Positions 25,847-35,979 of a DNA stretch of 36,944 nucleotides are shown here, piece after piece (the first letter of the stretch is position 1; the number at the start of each line of letters is the position of its first letter). Where the stretch lies: the NCBI GenBank assembly GCA_020852155.1, contig JADZBJ010000287.1:1-36944 (forward strand), read 5' to 3'. The notes beneath the pieces are model-generated. The model saw only the letters and a list, made by a program, of their open reading frames with translations. It was not told the origin of the DNA and did not search any database. Position numbers and translations under genes: made by a program. The DNA is from Saprospiraceae bacterium. GTDB taxonomy: Bacteria; Bacteroidota; Bacteroidia; Chitinophagales; Saprospiraceae.

Positions 25847-26608
25847 TCACCACTCATTCCCGGGGTAAGTTCTTTGTAAATGCTGCATTTCAGCCAGGAT
25901 AAAGCCCAGATGCTCGGTGTGCCGACCTTGTTTCCCGCCTTTTTGCATCCAGTCATTGTCGGGTTTTTGGAGCGTAGCCTCCTGAAGAATACTGTCTACT
26001 TTAGTTTGCCAAAATGCTTTGATCTGTTGCAGATCGGGCGCGACACCTTGAGTCAGCAAATCATTGTCCAACTCATCGGCGGTGCAAAGTTCACCCGCAT
26101 ACATCCAGAGCGAATCGAGGGCTGTTTGCATTTTTTGGTGGCTGACTGCTGTGCCGTCGCCGAGGCGTACGACCCATTCGGATGAAAAACGCAGGTGGTA
26201 AGTCGCTTCCTTGAGCGCTTTTTCAGCAATGGCGGCCAGTTGCGGCACATTGCTTTTGGCTAACCCATTCAGGAAGGCAAAATTCCAGGCGTCGAAAAAA
26301 AACTGTCGCATGATGGTATGCGCCCAGTCGGTATTGGGTTGTTCGACGAGCAGGAAATTCTGGAATTCATGCGCATCGCGGAAGTAAGCGATATCATCTT
26401 CGGAGCGCCCCTTACCTTCCAGTTCGCCAGCGAACGTATAGTACATGCGCGCTTGCCCGAGCAAGTCCAGCGCAATATTGGTCATGGCGATATCCTGTTC
26501 CAAAACAGGGCCGTGCCCGCACCATTCACTGATGCGTTGAGCGAGGATCAAAACGTTGTCGCCAAGTCGGATGGCGTAGTTGATTACCGGGTGTTTATCT
26601 GATGTCAT
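25847..26608 (-). CDS. paaC: 1,2-phenylacetyl-CoA epoxidase subunit PaaC
   Basis: Preferred start MTSDKHPVINYAIRLGDNVLILAQRISEWCGHGPVLEQDIAMTNIALDLLGQAR; ...EATYHLRFSSEWVVRLGDGT...GKQGRHTEHLGFILAEMQHLQRTYPGNEW. Confidence 0.92.
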   Translation of the reverse strand: MTSDKHPVINYAIRLGDNVLILAQRISEWCGHGPVLEQDIAMTNIALDLLGQARMYYTFAGELEGKGRSEDDIAYFRDAHEFQNFLLVEQPNTDWAHTIMRQFFFDAWNFAFLNGLAKSNVPQLAAIAEKALKEATYHLRFSSEWVVRLGDGTAVSHQKMQTALDSLWMYAGELCTADELDNDLLTQGVAPDLQQIKAFWQTKVDSILQEATLQKPDNDWMQKGGKQGRHTEHLGFILAEMQHLQRTYPGNEW

Positions 26609-26749
26609 GACTGTTTGAAATTGCATTCCGGTGCTAAGGTCGGTCATCTTTTGACATTTTCCGTTTTCAAAAATAATTGCATGAATCAATGCAATTACAT
26701 TCGCGGTCAATACTACATCTCTTTCCACCTTTTCAACCCAACCTTTACA

Positions 26750-29700
26750 ATGTTGAGACTAATTACCTTACTCTTCATGGTGGTGTTTTTTGCCGGATCG
26801 GCTGAAGCGCAGCGGGCATGGACCGATGTTCCTGAAGCGCAAACGCTTCCCTCCGGCGAACGTCGAATTGTGCCAAATGTTTACAGAGCGGTGCGATTTG
26901 ACATCCAACAGTTGCAATCCGTGCTGGCGGCAGCGCCGGTGCTGGATCTGCAAAACCAGAGCAGTCCTGAAAGTCTGCCAGTGCTGGATTTGCCCATGCC
27001 CAACGGTGTTTCCGGTCGTTTTCGCATTTACGAAACGCCTGTGATGCACCCTGATTTGCAGGCAAAATTTACGGGTATCCGCACGTACACCGGACAGGGC
27101 ATTGACGATCCGACCGCAAGATTGAAGTGCGACCTCACTCCCTGGGGTTTTCACGCCATGGTGATGTCGGCTACTTCCGGCACAATTTACATTGATCCGT
27201 ACGTACACGGCAATACCGAGTATTACAGTGCTTATTTTAAAAAGGATTATCCGGTTTCCAAGTCAAATCTGGAGTGGGAATGCGGTGTAGAAGACGCGAT
27301 TAAAATTGATTACGGTACTGAATTGCCAGAATTTCAGGGCGATGGCAAAATACGCCGCTACCGCCTGGCGCTGGCTTGCACCGGTGAATATGCTGCTTTT
27401 CACGGCGGAACAAAACCGCTGGTACTGGCAGCCATGAATACCACCATGAACCGCGTAAATGGTCTGTATGAAAATGACTTCTCCGTAACGATGCAGATCG
27501 TCCCCAACAATGATCTGATTATTTACCTGAATGCTGCAACTGACCCTTACACCAATAATGACGGCGCAACCATGTTGGGACAAAACCAGACGACTTGCAC
27601 CAACCTCATTGGCTCGGCTAACTACGACATTGGCCACGTGTTCAGCACTGGTGGTGGCGGTATTGCCGGACTTGGCGTTGTTTGTAATGCAGGAAATAAA
27701 GCACGCGGTGTCACCGGCGGCCCTGCTCCTGTGGGCGACCCGTTCGATATTGACTATGTAGCGCACGAAATGGGTCACCAATTCAGTGGCAACCATACGT
27801 TTAATAACTGTGGCAGTGCAAATGCTCAACCTTCAGCAGTTGAACCAGGCAGCGGCACGACCATCATGGCCTACGCAGGTATTTGCGGCGCTACGCAAAA
27901 CGTTCAGAGCAACAGCGACGACTATTTCCACGCATACAATGTTGCGGAAATGGGCAATTTCATTTACAACAGCACGGGCAATGTTTGTCCGGTAAAAATC
28001 ACTACGGGCAATAACACACCCCTCGTCAATGGCGGCCCCAATCGCACCATTCCGAAATCCACGCCTTTCGATCTGACAGCAACAGGCTCGGATATTGACG
28101 GCGATACGCTGACCTACACCTGGGAGCAAATGGATCAGGGCGGTACTTCCCCCCCGGCAACGACCAATGCTACGGGATGTAACTTCCGTTCGTTTAAAGG
28201 GACAACCTCGCCGACGCGTACCTTCCCGCGTATGCAGGACATCGTGACCAATGCCAATCCGAAATGGGAAAAATTGCCTTCCGTGGCGCGCACGATGAAT
28301 TTCCGCGTCATTGCCCGTGATAACGACTGGCAGAGTGGAAGTACTGAATTTGATAATGTGTTGATTACCGTAGACGGCGCCTCCGGTCCATTTCAGGTAA
28401 CAGAACCCAATACAAATGTCTTGTGGTATGTCGGCGACACCAAGACCGTCACCTGGAATGTAAATGGAACCAATGCAGGCAATGTTAACTGTGCCAATGT
28501 GAGCATTTTGCTCTCTACCGATGGCGGTTACAACTATCCTGTTGTATTGGCTGCTTCAGTGCCCAATAATGGTACTGCAAGTATTGTCGTACCGAATAAC
28601 GTGTCCAGTACTTGCCGTGTACGCGTACAGGCCGTTGGCAATATTTTCTTTGATATTTCAAATGCCAATTTCAGGATTGAAGTGCCACCAGTACCGACTT
28701 TCCTGCTGTCAACTTCTACCTCAAGCCTGACTGCCTGCGCTGGCGAAACGGCCAGTTTCTCCGCTACGCTCAATAGCGTCTTAGGCTTCACGACAGCGGC
28801 AGATGTTGCTGTCACTGGCGGCCCTGCGGGTGCAACCATCGCTGTAACGCCTAACCCGGTAACGCCTACCGGCACTGCCAACATCAGCATTTCAGACCTG
28901 ACGCCGGCAATGGCTGGCAATTACACCCTGACGCTCACCGTTACGGCTGGTACAGAGGTAAAAACAGCCACTATAGCCCTGGAAGTTCTGCCTGGCCAAC
29001 CAGCAACGCCATCCCTGACCTCGCCTGCAGACGGCGCCAGTGGACTGGGCGCTAACGTGACCCTTAACTGGGATGCAGCTACTTTTGTGGATAATTATAC
29101 TGTTCAGGTAGCTACTTCGCCATCTTTTAGTGCAGGGGCAATTGTCTGGACAAATTCACCAGTCACTAACTCGGCGACAACAGTCAACCTGACGCCCGGA
29201 CAAGTATATTACTGGCGTGTAGCAGCCCAAAACGATTGCGGAACTACTGATTATTCTGCGGTTCGGGCATTTCAGGTCAATACGGCCAATTGCGGTTGGG
29301 CTTATGATTACAGCGGCCCCGCAGTTGTCATTGATGCCAATTCTGTCAATACCGTTACTTCAACCATCAACGTTTCGGACAATTTCGAAATTTCCGATTT
29401 GAATATTTTTCTTCAAGTAACGCACACCTGGGTGGGCGACCTGAAGGCACAACTCACTACGCCTGCTGGTACCGTAATTGACCTGTTTGATCAACCTGGC
29501 GTACCGCTTGATAACTTTGGTTGCGGTGGCGATAACGTTGACCTTGTATTTGACGATCAAGCCACCAACACTGCGGCACAATTGGAAGCGCTGTGTAATG
29601 GCACCGCTCCGGCACTGGGAGGAACCTATCAACCTGTCGGATTTCTGGCCGCAGCAGACGGTCAGTCTGTTTCCGGCACCTGGACATTAACAGTATCAGA

Positions 29701-32122
29701 CAATTTTGCCGAAGATGGTGGTGAAATTACTTCATGGGGTATTGAAGCGTGCAGCGATGGCACATTGGCGGCTGGCGAAATGAATGCTGTGGTTGACCTG
29801 TCATTGCCAGCCGGAACAACGGCGACCATCGGGATGGCCAACCTGGATATGAACCTTTCAGGCACGGCAGCACAAGGCGTTTACACGGTCATTACGGTGC
29901 CTTTGTATGGTCAGTTGCTGTTAAACGGCACGCCACTTTCCGTAGGCAGTACGTTCACACAGGCCGATGTGAATGCCGGAAATCTGGTATATCAACATGA
30001 TGGCGGCCCGCAAACCTTCGACTGGTTTTATTTCGACGCCCTGGATCAGGAAGATTTCGGTTGGGTGCACTATACACCGTTGCACTTTAACATTACACAA
30101 AATAACCTGACCGCTTCAGCCAGTCAGACACAGGCTATTTCCTGCTTCAACGGCACGAACGGACAAATTACCGTAATGGCTTCCGGCCTGAATGGCGATT
30201 ATACCTACAGCATCAACGGCGGTACTCCTCAGGTATCCAATGTGTTCAGCAATCTCGGTCCCGGCGTTTACACGGTTACCGTAATTGGCCAGTTCGGATT
30301 TACTGCAACCTCCAATACGATTACACTTGACAATCCGGCAGCCATCGTAGCGAGTTCTTCAGTTACTGACGACGATGTAACAGTTACTGCAACGGGTGGC
30401 GCTGGCTCACTGGAGTACAGCCTCAATGGCATGACCTTCCAAACCAGCAATACCTTCCTTGATTTGAGCAACGGCGTTTATACCATTACCGTCAAGGATG
30501 CCAATAACTGCACAGTAACCACGCAGGCTATTGTCGCTGTCAATACGCTGATTACTACCCTTCAGGTCGGTGCTGCCGTTACTTGCAATGGCGGCAGCAA
30601 CGGTACTGTCCTGGTGGAAGTTGGCGGTGGACAAAGTCCGTTTGAATTTAGCCTGAATGGCGGATCATATCAGAATTCAAATGTCTTTACCGGCCTGCCG
30701 GCAGGCACCTACACGGTTACGGTTCGCGATGCATTAGGATTTGAAGGCACGACCAACTCGGTTACGATCAACGAACCAACGGCCATCGAAACAAGCGGCT
30801 CAGCCAACCTGAATATTATTACTGTAACAGCTACCGGCGGTACAGGAACACTCAGCTACAGCCTGAATGGTAGCGCACCACAATCCACAGGCGTATTCAC
30901 AGCGCCCGCCAACGGCAACTACCTGGTGATCGTATCAGATGCCAATAGTTGTACTGCTGTTCAAGCGGTTAATGTGTCCGTACCGGCTCTGCAGGGCAGT
31001 GTCGTTGCGAGCAGCAACATCAGCTGTTATGGCGCCAACAACGGCAGTATTGAGGTACAGGCTACACAAGGTCTTCCGCCATACCAATACAGCCTGAACG
31101 GCGGTGCATTCCAGAGCAGCGGCTCATTCACCGGATTGGCGGCAGGCGCTTATACTGTCGAAATTCGCGATGCATTTGGCGGGCAAGTTTCTGTCAATCA
31201 GTCTGTTACAGAGCCTGCTCAAATCGGTATTCAGGTATCCGTGACCGGCAATGACGCTACTCTATCATTCAATAGCGGCGTTTCGCCTTACATATACACG
31301 CTGAATGGCGTACCAAGTGCACCAACCACTAACCTGCCCAACGGCAATTATCAGGTAGTGGCTACCGATGCTAACGGTTGCACGAACAGCACCAGCTTTA
31401 CAGTTAACTACACCCTTCCAACGGCAACATCACAAGTGAACGACCCGGACAAATGCGACGGTCTGGCGAATATTGTTGTTTTGGCCCAGGGTGGTACGCC
31501 GCCTTACGAGTATGCTATCAACGGTGGCGCATTCCAGAACGGAAATATCTTTGCTGACTTGCCACAGGGTAACTACACCGTCGTGGTGAAAGATGCACTG
31601 GGCGACCAGACAACTCCGTTTGCAGTGGCGCTGCAACCAAGCACCTCTCCAGTGATCAGTGCAGCAGCAGTCGGCGATAGCATCGTAGCTAGCGCAACCG
31701 GCGGTCAGGCGCCATACCAGTTCAGCATTGACGGTGTGGCATTCCAGTCTTCGCCTATTTTTGCTGACTTGCCCAATGGCACCTACACCGTGACGGTGCG
31801 TGATGCCAATGGCTGCCTGCATGAAGTTGGTGTTGTGGTATTTGTAAGCGGCACTGTTGAGCCTGCATCGGCCTGGGGATTATTGGTGTCGCCCAACCCA
31901 AGCGCCGGTCTGTTCCGTTTGTCATTTACCAATGCGCCAAACGTATTGCGTGCAACGCTGTTTGACCTGGCCGGACGCAAATTGGATCAAATTGATTTTG
32001 GTAAGGTTTCAGGCGATTTCAACACTGAAATTGACCTGCAACAACTGCCGCAAGGCATGTATTATCTGCAACTCAGCGACGGCCAGTCTGTTGGCGCGGT
32101 CCGGTTGAGTGTTGTTCGATAA
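26750..32122 (+). CDS. Secreted reprolysin-like metallopeptidase with proprotein convertase P-domain, SprB-type repeats and T9SS type A sorting domain
   Basis: Preferred start MLRLITLLFMVVFFAGSAEAQ at 26750; zinc motif HEMGHQFSGNH; P-domain THTWVGDLKAQLTTPAGT...GTWTLTVSDNFAEDGGEITSWGIEAC; repeats CxGxxNGxIxVxxxGGxxPYxYSLNGGxFQxSNxFxxLxxGxYTVTVRDA; CTD VSPNPSAGLFRLSF...FDLAGRKL...LPQGMYYLQLSDG. Confidence 0.92.
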   Translation: MLRLITLLFMVVFFAGSAEAQRAWTDVPEAQTLPSGERRIVPNVYRAVRFDIQQLQSVLAAAPVLDLQNQSSPESLPVLDLPMPNGVSGRFRIYETPVMHPDLQAKFTGIRTYTGQGIDDPTARLKCDLTPWGFHAMVMSATSGTIYIDPYVHGNTEYYSAYFKKDYPVSKSNLEWECGVEDAIKIDYGTELPEFQGDGKIRRYRLALACTGEYAAFHGGTKPLVLAAMNTTMNRVNGLYENDFSVTMQIVPNNDLIIYLNAATDPYTNNDGATMLGQNQTTCTNLIGSANYDIGHVFSTGGGGIAGLGVVCNAGNKARGVTGGPAPVGDPFDIDYVAHEMGHQFSGNHTFNNCGSANAQPSAVEPGSGTTIMAYAGICGATQNVQSNSDDYFHAYNVAEMGNFIYNSTGNVCPVKITTGNNTPLVNGGPNRTIPKSTPFDLTATGSDIDGDTLTYTWEQMDQGGTSPPATTNATGCNFRSFKGTTSPTRTFPRMQDIVTNANPKWEKLPSVARTMNFRVIARDNDWQSGSTEFDNVLITVDGASGPFQVTEPNTNVLWYVGDTKTVTWNVNGTNAGNVNCANVSILLSTDGGYNYPVVLAASVPNNGTASIVVPNNVSSTCRVRVQAVGNIFFDISNANFRIEVPPVPTFLLSTSTSSLTACAGETASFSATLNSVLGFTTAADVAVTGGPAGATIAVTPNPVTPTGTANISISDLTPAMAGNYTLTLTVTAGTEVKTATIALEVLPGQPATPSLTSPADGASGLGANVTLNWDAATFVDNYTVQVATSPSFSAGAIVWTNSPVTNSATTVNLTPGQVYYWRVAAQNDCGTTDYSAVRAFQVNTANCGWAYDYSGPAVVIDANSVNTVTSTINVSDNFEISDLNIFLQVTHTWVGDLKAQLTTPAGTVIDLFDQPGVPLDNFGCGGDNVDLVFDDQATNTAAQLEALCNGTAPALGGTYQPVGFLAAADGQSVSGTWTLTVSDNFAEDGGEITSWGIEACSDGTLAAGEMNAVVDLSLPAGTTATIGMANLDMNLSGTAAQGVYTVITVPLYGQLLLNGTPLSVGSTFTQADVNAGNLVYQHDGGPQTFDWFYFDALDQEDFGWVHYTPLHFNITQNNLTASASQTQAISCFNGTNGQITVMASGLNGDYTYSINGGTPQVSNVFSNLGPGVYTVTVIGQFGFTATSNTITLDNPAAIVASSSVTDDDVTVTATGGAGSLEYSLNGMTFQTSNTFLDLSNGVYTITVKDANNCTVTTQAIVAVNTLITTLQVGAAVTCNGGSNGTVLVEVGGGQSPFEFSLNGGSYQNSNVFTGLPAGTYTVTVRDALGFEGTTNSVTINEPTAIETSGSANLNIITVTATGGTGTLSYSLNGSAPQSTGVFTAPANGNYLVIVSDANSCTAVQAVNVSVPALQGSVVASSNISCYGANNGSIEVQATQGLPPYQYSLNGGAFQSSGSFTGLAAGAYTVEIRDAFGGQVSVNQSVTEPAQIGIQVSVTGNDATLSFNSGVSPYIYTLNGVPSAPTTNLPNGNYQVVATDANGCTNSTSFTVNYTLPTATSQVNDPDKCDGLANIVVLAQGGTPPYEYAINGGAFQNGNIFADLPQGNYTVVVKDALGDQTTPFAVALQPSTSPVISAAAVGDSIVASATGGQAPYQFSIDGVAFQSSPIFADLPNGTYTVTVRDANGCLHEVGVVVFVSGTVEPASAWGLLVSPNPSAGLFRLSFTNAPNVLRATLFDLAGRKLDQIDFGKVSGDFNTEIDLQQLPQGMYYLQLSDGQSVGAVRLSVVR

Positions 32123-32178
32123 GTATCATGTAATTCAAATGGGGCGAAGGGCAATAGCCGCCACCGCTCCTTCATACT

Positions 32179-32224
32179 AAAACATGAGTCATCCCGAATT
32201 TTGGGGTGGCTCATGTTTTTTATA
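32179..32224. terminator. Terminator hairpin between convergent genes
   Basis: AAAACATGAGTCATCCC-gaatttt-GGGGTGGCTCATGTTTTTT. Confidence 0.85.
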
Positions 32225-32285
32225 TAGTAGCTATTAAAAAAAGGAAGACCCTCTCTTATTTTAGTGGCCTGCCTCGCGCGAACGC

Positions 32286-33020
32286 TTACTTCATCTCTTT
32301 ATCCGTCTTCACCTCCCCGCTTTCGTCCACCAGGGCCAGTACCACGCGGCGGTTCCATTTGCGGTTTTCGGGCAGGTCATCGCCGCCGTCGTCGGCATTG
32401 GGCGCTGCGGGATCGGCTTCACCAAATACCTTGATATACATACGGTCGGCCCGTATGCCTTTATTGATCAGAAAATTGCGCGCTGATCTGGCCCGATTGG
32501 TGGCCAATTGCACATTAGCCTGCGCCGAACCGACGCCGTCGGTATAGCCCAGCAGTTTGAGGCGCAGTTTGGTATTTTGCGACATGATATCGGCTACTTC
32601 TTTAAGCACCTCGCGCGATTCCTGATTGAGACTGTAACGACCGAAATCGAAGTAAATATTGCGCAGTGTGGATTCGCGCTGTTTGTCCTGCACGAAAATG
32701 ACGCCATTGCGGAAATAGGGGCACCCATGTCCGCAAAGCAGGCGTTGCTCTTCAATATCAATGACTGTGGCGAAAGGGAAGCCTTTTTCCTGAAGTTCAA
32801 ACTGGACTTTTTCGGCTTCATCGCGGGTTTTGTACGAACCGGCCAGGTAGCGGTACATGCCCATCTGGTCGCTGGTTTCGATGAAATGTTCCAGCCCTTT
32901 GTCATGGAAGTAGGAGGCTGGCATTTGCTCGCCAAAGGCGGCAATCTGAACCCTGAAATCCTGCGCTGACAAGGCCAGGCAGCAGCATAAAAAAATCGGA
33001 AAGAGGATGATGCGATGCAT
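32286..33020 (-). CDS. OmpA-family protein with N-terminal SPOR-like region
   Basis: Signal peptide; FRVQIAAFGEQ...YLAGSYKTRDEAEKVQFELQEKGFPFATVI (SPOR-like); IYFDFGRYSLNQESREVLKEVADIM...LLGYTDGVGSAQANVQLATNRARSARNFLINKGI (OmpA C-terminal). Confidence 0.88.
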   Translation of the reverse strand: MHRIILFPIFLCCCLALSAQDFRVQIAAFGEQMPASYFHDKGLEHFIETSDQMGMYRYLAGSYKTRDEAEKVQFELQEKGFPFATVIDIEEQRLLCGHGCPYFRNGVIFVQDKQRESTLRNIYFDFGRYSLNQESREVLKEVADIMSQNTKLRLKLLGYTDGVGSAQANVQLATNRARSARNFLINKGIRADRMYIKVFGEADPAAPNADDGGDDLPENRKWNRRVVLALVDESGEVKTDKEMK

Positions 33021-33274
33021 GGTGTTGGATGAGTAAATCGGCAGGAAAACTGCCGAAAATAGTTGCTACTGGATGAAAAATAACGGTATGGTGCATGTAA
33101 ACAAATCATATCCGTTTGTTGAATAGAAATTCAGCATGACAAAGGTACATCATGCACTAAAAACCAACTTCATTTTGTCAACTTTGGCTTTTTGTAAACA
33201 AATCCTCGCGCTCCGAAAATTGACGGGCTATCTTCGGCGCTCATTTTTACAGTCAATCCTAAGTAATTTTGAAT

Positions 33275-33427
33275 GAGATTGTCTCATAAGTCATAAAATC
33301 GAGCAAATTAGTTTAACCGCTAATAACGCTAAATACGCTAAGTTTTTGATTTTCAATATTTTGCGTATTTAGCGTCATTAGCGGTTAATCATAAAAAGCA
33401 CAGAATCGCTACTGATGAGACAGCCTC
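33275..33427. mobile_element. MITE-like element: outer GAG(A/G)(T/C)TGTCTCAT inverted repeats enclosing a near-perfect 26-bp inverted repeat
   Basis: Outer arms 33275-33287 / 33415-33427; inner arms TTAACCGCTAATAACGCTAAATACGC (33313-33338) / GCGTATTTAGCGTCATTAGCGGTTAA (33363-33388), 1 mismatch. Confidence 0.6.
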
Positions 33428-33483
33428 CTTGAAAATCAAGGAAATCAATCATGGAAATCTTCAAAATTATTTAAATCAGGGTA
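33427..33483 (+). repeat. 57-bp leader repeat, copy 2 (upstream of M14 carboxypeptidase gene)
   Basis: CCTTGAAAATCAAGGAAATCAATCATGGAAATCTTCAAAATTATTTAAATCAGGGTA. Confidence 0.85.
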
Positions 33484-33497
33484 CATTTTTTCGCAAG

Positions 33498-35891
33498 ATG
33501 AAACAAACGTTAATCCTTTTCCTTTTTCTCCTGACCCAGGTAACCATTGTTTCGGCGCAGCAAGCGACGGAAATCTATTCAGATGTGCAAGTGTCGCTTC
33601 GGAATGGCAAAACCCTGGCACAAGTTGCCCGTACGGGCGTTGATGTAGATCACGCCATTCATTACCCCGGCAGGTACGTACAGGTTGTGGTGAATCAAAA
33701 AGAACTGCAACAACTCCGCCAGCAGGGTTTTGAATGTCAGGTCATGATTGATGACCTGTCAAAGCACTACCTCGAACACAAAAACGATCCTGCGCAGCCG
33801 CGCGGTCAGGATTGCCAGACGAGTACCAGTCAAAATAACTGGCAGACGCCAGCCAACTATACCTATGGTACGATGGGCGGCTACCACACCTACGATCAGA
33901 TGATGGCCGTGCTGGACGATATGCACGCCAAATTCCCGAACCTGATCTCGGCCCGCGCCATCGTCAGTGATACCATCCTGACACATGAAGGGCGTCCGTT
34001 GTGGTATGTAAAAATTTCGGACAATCCCGATCAGGACGAAGCAGAACCAAAGGTTTTATACACCGCCCTGCACCATTCCCGGGAGCCTAATTCGGCGTCG
34101 CAGTTGTTGTTTTATATGTGGCATTTGCTCGAAAACTACACCACCGACCCGGCTATCGGCTATTTGCTCAACAATGAAGAATTGTATTTTGTGCCCTGCG
34201 TCAATCCTGACGGCTACATCTACAACGAAACGACCAACCCTGAAGGCGGCGGCTTCTGGCGCCTGAACAGACGCCCCAACGACGACGGTACTTATGGTGT
34301 TGACCTCAATCGCAACTATGGCTGGGAATGGGGCTATGACGACGATGGCTCGTCGCCGGTCCCCGGCAGCCAGACCTATCGCGGCCCATGGGGATTTTCA
34401 GAACCTGAAACCCGCACCCTGCGCGATTTTCACCGTAAAATTGATTTTACGTTCACCTTGAATTACCACACACGCGGCAACCTGCTGATCTATCCCTGGG
34501 GCTACAGCGACCAGTTGGCCGACTCGTCATTTTTTAAGTTTTCAAGATTCTTTACCCGCGAAAACCATTACACCACCGGAGTAGCCACCGAAACAGTGGG
34601 CTACAACGTAAACGGCACTTCCGACGACTGGATGTATGGCGAAACAGGTTCGATGGCATTCACGCCGGAAGTCGGTTTGCCGGCGGATGGTTTCTGGCCG
34701 CCGGAATCCAAAATTGACGGATACAACAAGGACAATGTGTGGCAAAACCGCGTCATGGCGCTTTCAGCCCTGCGCTTTGGTGAGGTGGAAGACCTGAATG
34801 GCGAACTTTTATCCTCGTCAAGCCTGAATATTGATCTGGCTGTGCGTCGCTGGGGATTTCAGGATGGCGCTTTCACGGTGTCCATGACGCCCCTGACCAG
34901 CAATGTGGTTTCTGTGTCAACCAGCCAGCCCGTGGTGAATTTGCAGCAGTTTGAGCAGAAAGTCGTCACATTCAATGTCGTGCCGGCAGCCGGTGTGGCC
35001 AATGGCGAAATCATGCAGTTTTTGGTCAAATTAGACAATGGCTTCTACACGGAAGTGGATACGCTGACCAAACATTTCATTGCCGGAACATCCATGACAG
35101 CACTTAATGACGACTGCTCAAATCAGCAAAACTGGCAAGGCGACTGGCAGATCACAACCGAATCCTTTGTGTCCGCGCCAACCAGTATGACGGATTCTCC
35201 AAATGGCGACTATCCGCCGAACGTGACGTCGCTCTGCACTACTGATGCGCTGGTGAGTTTGCCAGATAATGCCCTGAACCCGCAGTTGAGGTTTTTCGCT
35301 CGGTGGGCATTTGAGGAAGATTACGACTACGCCGCCGTGCAGGTGCAATCCAGTTCCGGCTTTTTTGAAAGGCTTTGCGGTCGTTACACAGAGCCTGGCG
35401 TCATTAGCCAGCCTGAAGGAGAACCTGTATTTGATGGTATTCAGGAAACGTGGGTCGAGGAGTGCATGAGCCTTTCAGACCTGATCGGTGAAACATTCCA
35501 GTTGAGTTTCGAACTGGGCGCCGACGGTTTCCTGCAATACGATGGTTTTTATTTCGATGACGTGCGCATCACTTACGTCAATCAGGAAAGCGGCGTGGAA
35601 ACCATTCTGCCGCTTGAGCGTTTCCGCCTGCTGCAAAACCAGCCCAATCCGGCGTCAGATTTCACGACCATACGCTGGAATCAGGCATTGACTCAGGGCG
35701 ACAAAGACGCTGAGGCAATATTGTTGGTCGTGAATGCGCTGGGTAAAACCGTGCTGATGCAAACCGTTCAGGTTAACACAGAATCCTCCTGCCAACTGGA
35801 CGTTCGTTCGATGGCACAAGGCGTTTATACTTGTTTTGTGAAAACTGCTTCGGGGCAATCAGCACCCGTCAAAGTGACGGTACTGCGTTGA
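33498..35891 (+). CDS. Secreted M14 zinc carboxypeptidase with T9SS type A sorting domain
   Basis: Preferred start MKQTLILFLFLLTQVTIVSAQ at 33498; YTALHHSREPNSASQ, FVPCVNPDGYIYN, GVDLNRNYGWEWG, FTLNYHTRGNLLIYPWG, FTPEVG; C-terminus NQPNPASDFTTIRW...QGVYTCFVKT. Confidence 0.93.
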   Translation: MKQTLILFLFLLTQVTIVSAQQATEIYSDVQVSLRNGKTLAQVARTGVDVDHAIHYPGRYVQVVVNQKELQQLRQQGFECQVMIDDLSKHYLEHKNDPAQPRGQDCQTSTSQNNWQTPANYTYGTMGGYHTYDQMMAVLDDMHAKFPNLISARAIVSDTILTHEGRPLWYVKISDNPDQDEAEPKVLYTALHHSREPNSASQLLFYMWHLLENYTTDPAIGYLLNNEELYFVPCVNPDGYIYNETTNPEGGGFWRLNRRPNDDGTYGVDLNRNYGWEWGYDDDGSSPVPGSQTYRGPWGFSEPETRTLRDFHRKIDFTFTLNYHTRGNLLIYPWGYSDQLADSSFFKFSRFFTRENHYTTGVATETVGYNVNGTSDDWMYGETGSMAFTPEVGLPADGFWPPESKIDGYNKDNVWQNRVMALSALRFGEVEDLNGELLSSSSLNIDLAVRRWGFQDGAFTVSMTPLTSNVVSVSTSQPVVNLQQFEQKVVTFNVVPAAGVANGEIMQFLVKLDNGFYTEVDTLTKHFIAGTSMTALNDDCSNQQNWQGDWQITTESFVSAPTSMTDSPNGDYPPNVTSLCTTDALVSLPDNALNPQLRFFARWAFEEDYDYAAVQVQSSSGFFERLCGRYTEPGVISQPEGEPVFDGIQETWVEECMSLSDLIGETFQLSFELGADGFLQYDGFYFDDVRITYVNQESGVETILPLERFRLLQNQPNPASDFTTIRWNQALTQGDKDAEAILLVVNALGKTVLMQTVQVNTESSCQLDVRSMAQGVYTCFVKTASGQSAPVKVTVLR

Positions 35892-35979
35892 TTGGTTATT
35901 TGTTGAATTGGTTATTTGGTTATTTGTTTTCATCATTCAACAGATAACCAAATAACCAGTTCAACAAATAACCAATCAA
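35888..35979. repeat. 39-bp inverted repeat (locus D) filling the convergent intergenic gap, 14-nt loop
   Basis: TTGATTGGTTATTTGTTGAATTGGTTATTTGGTTATTTG / cagataaccaaataaccagttcaacaaataaccaatcaa, 2 mismatches. Confidence 0.95.
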
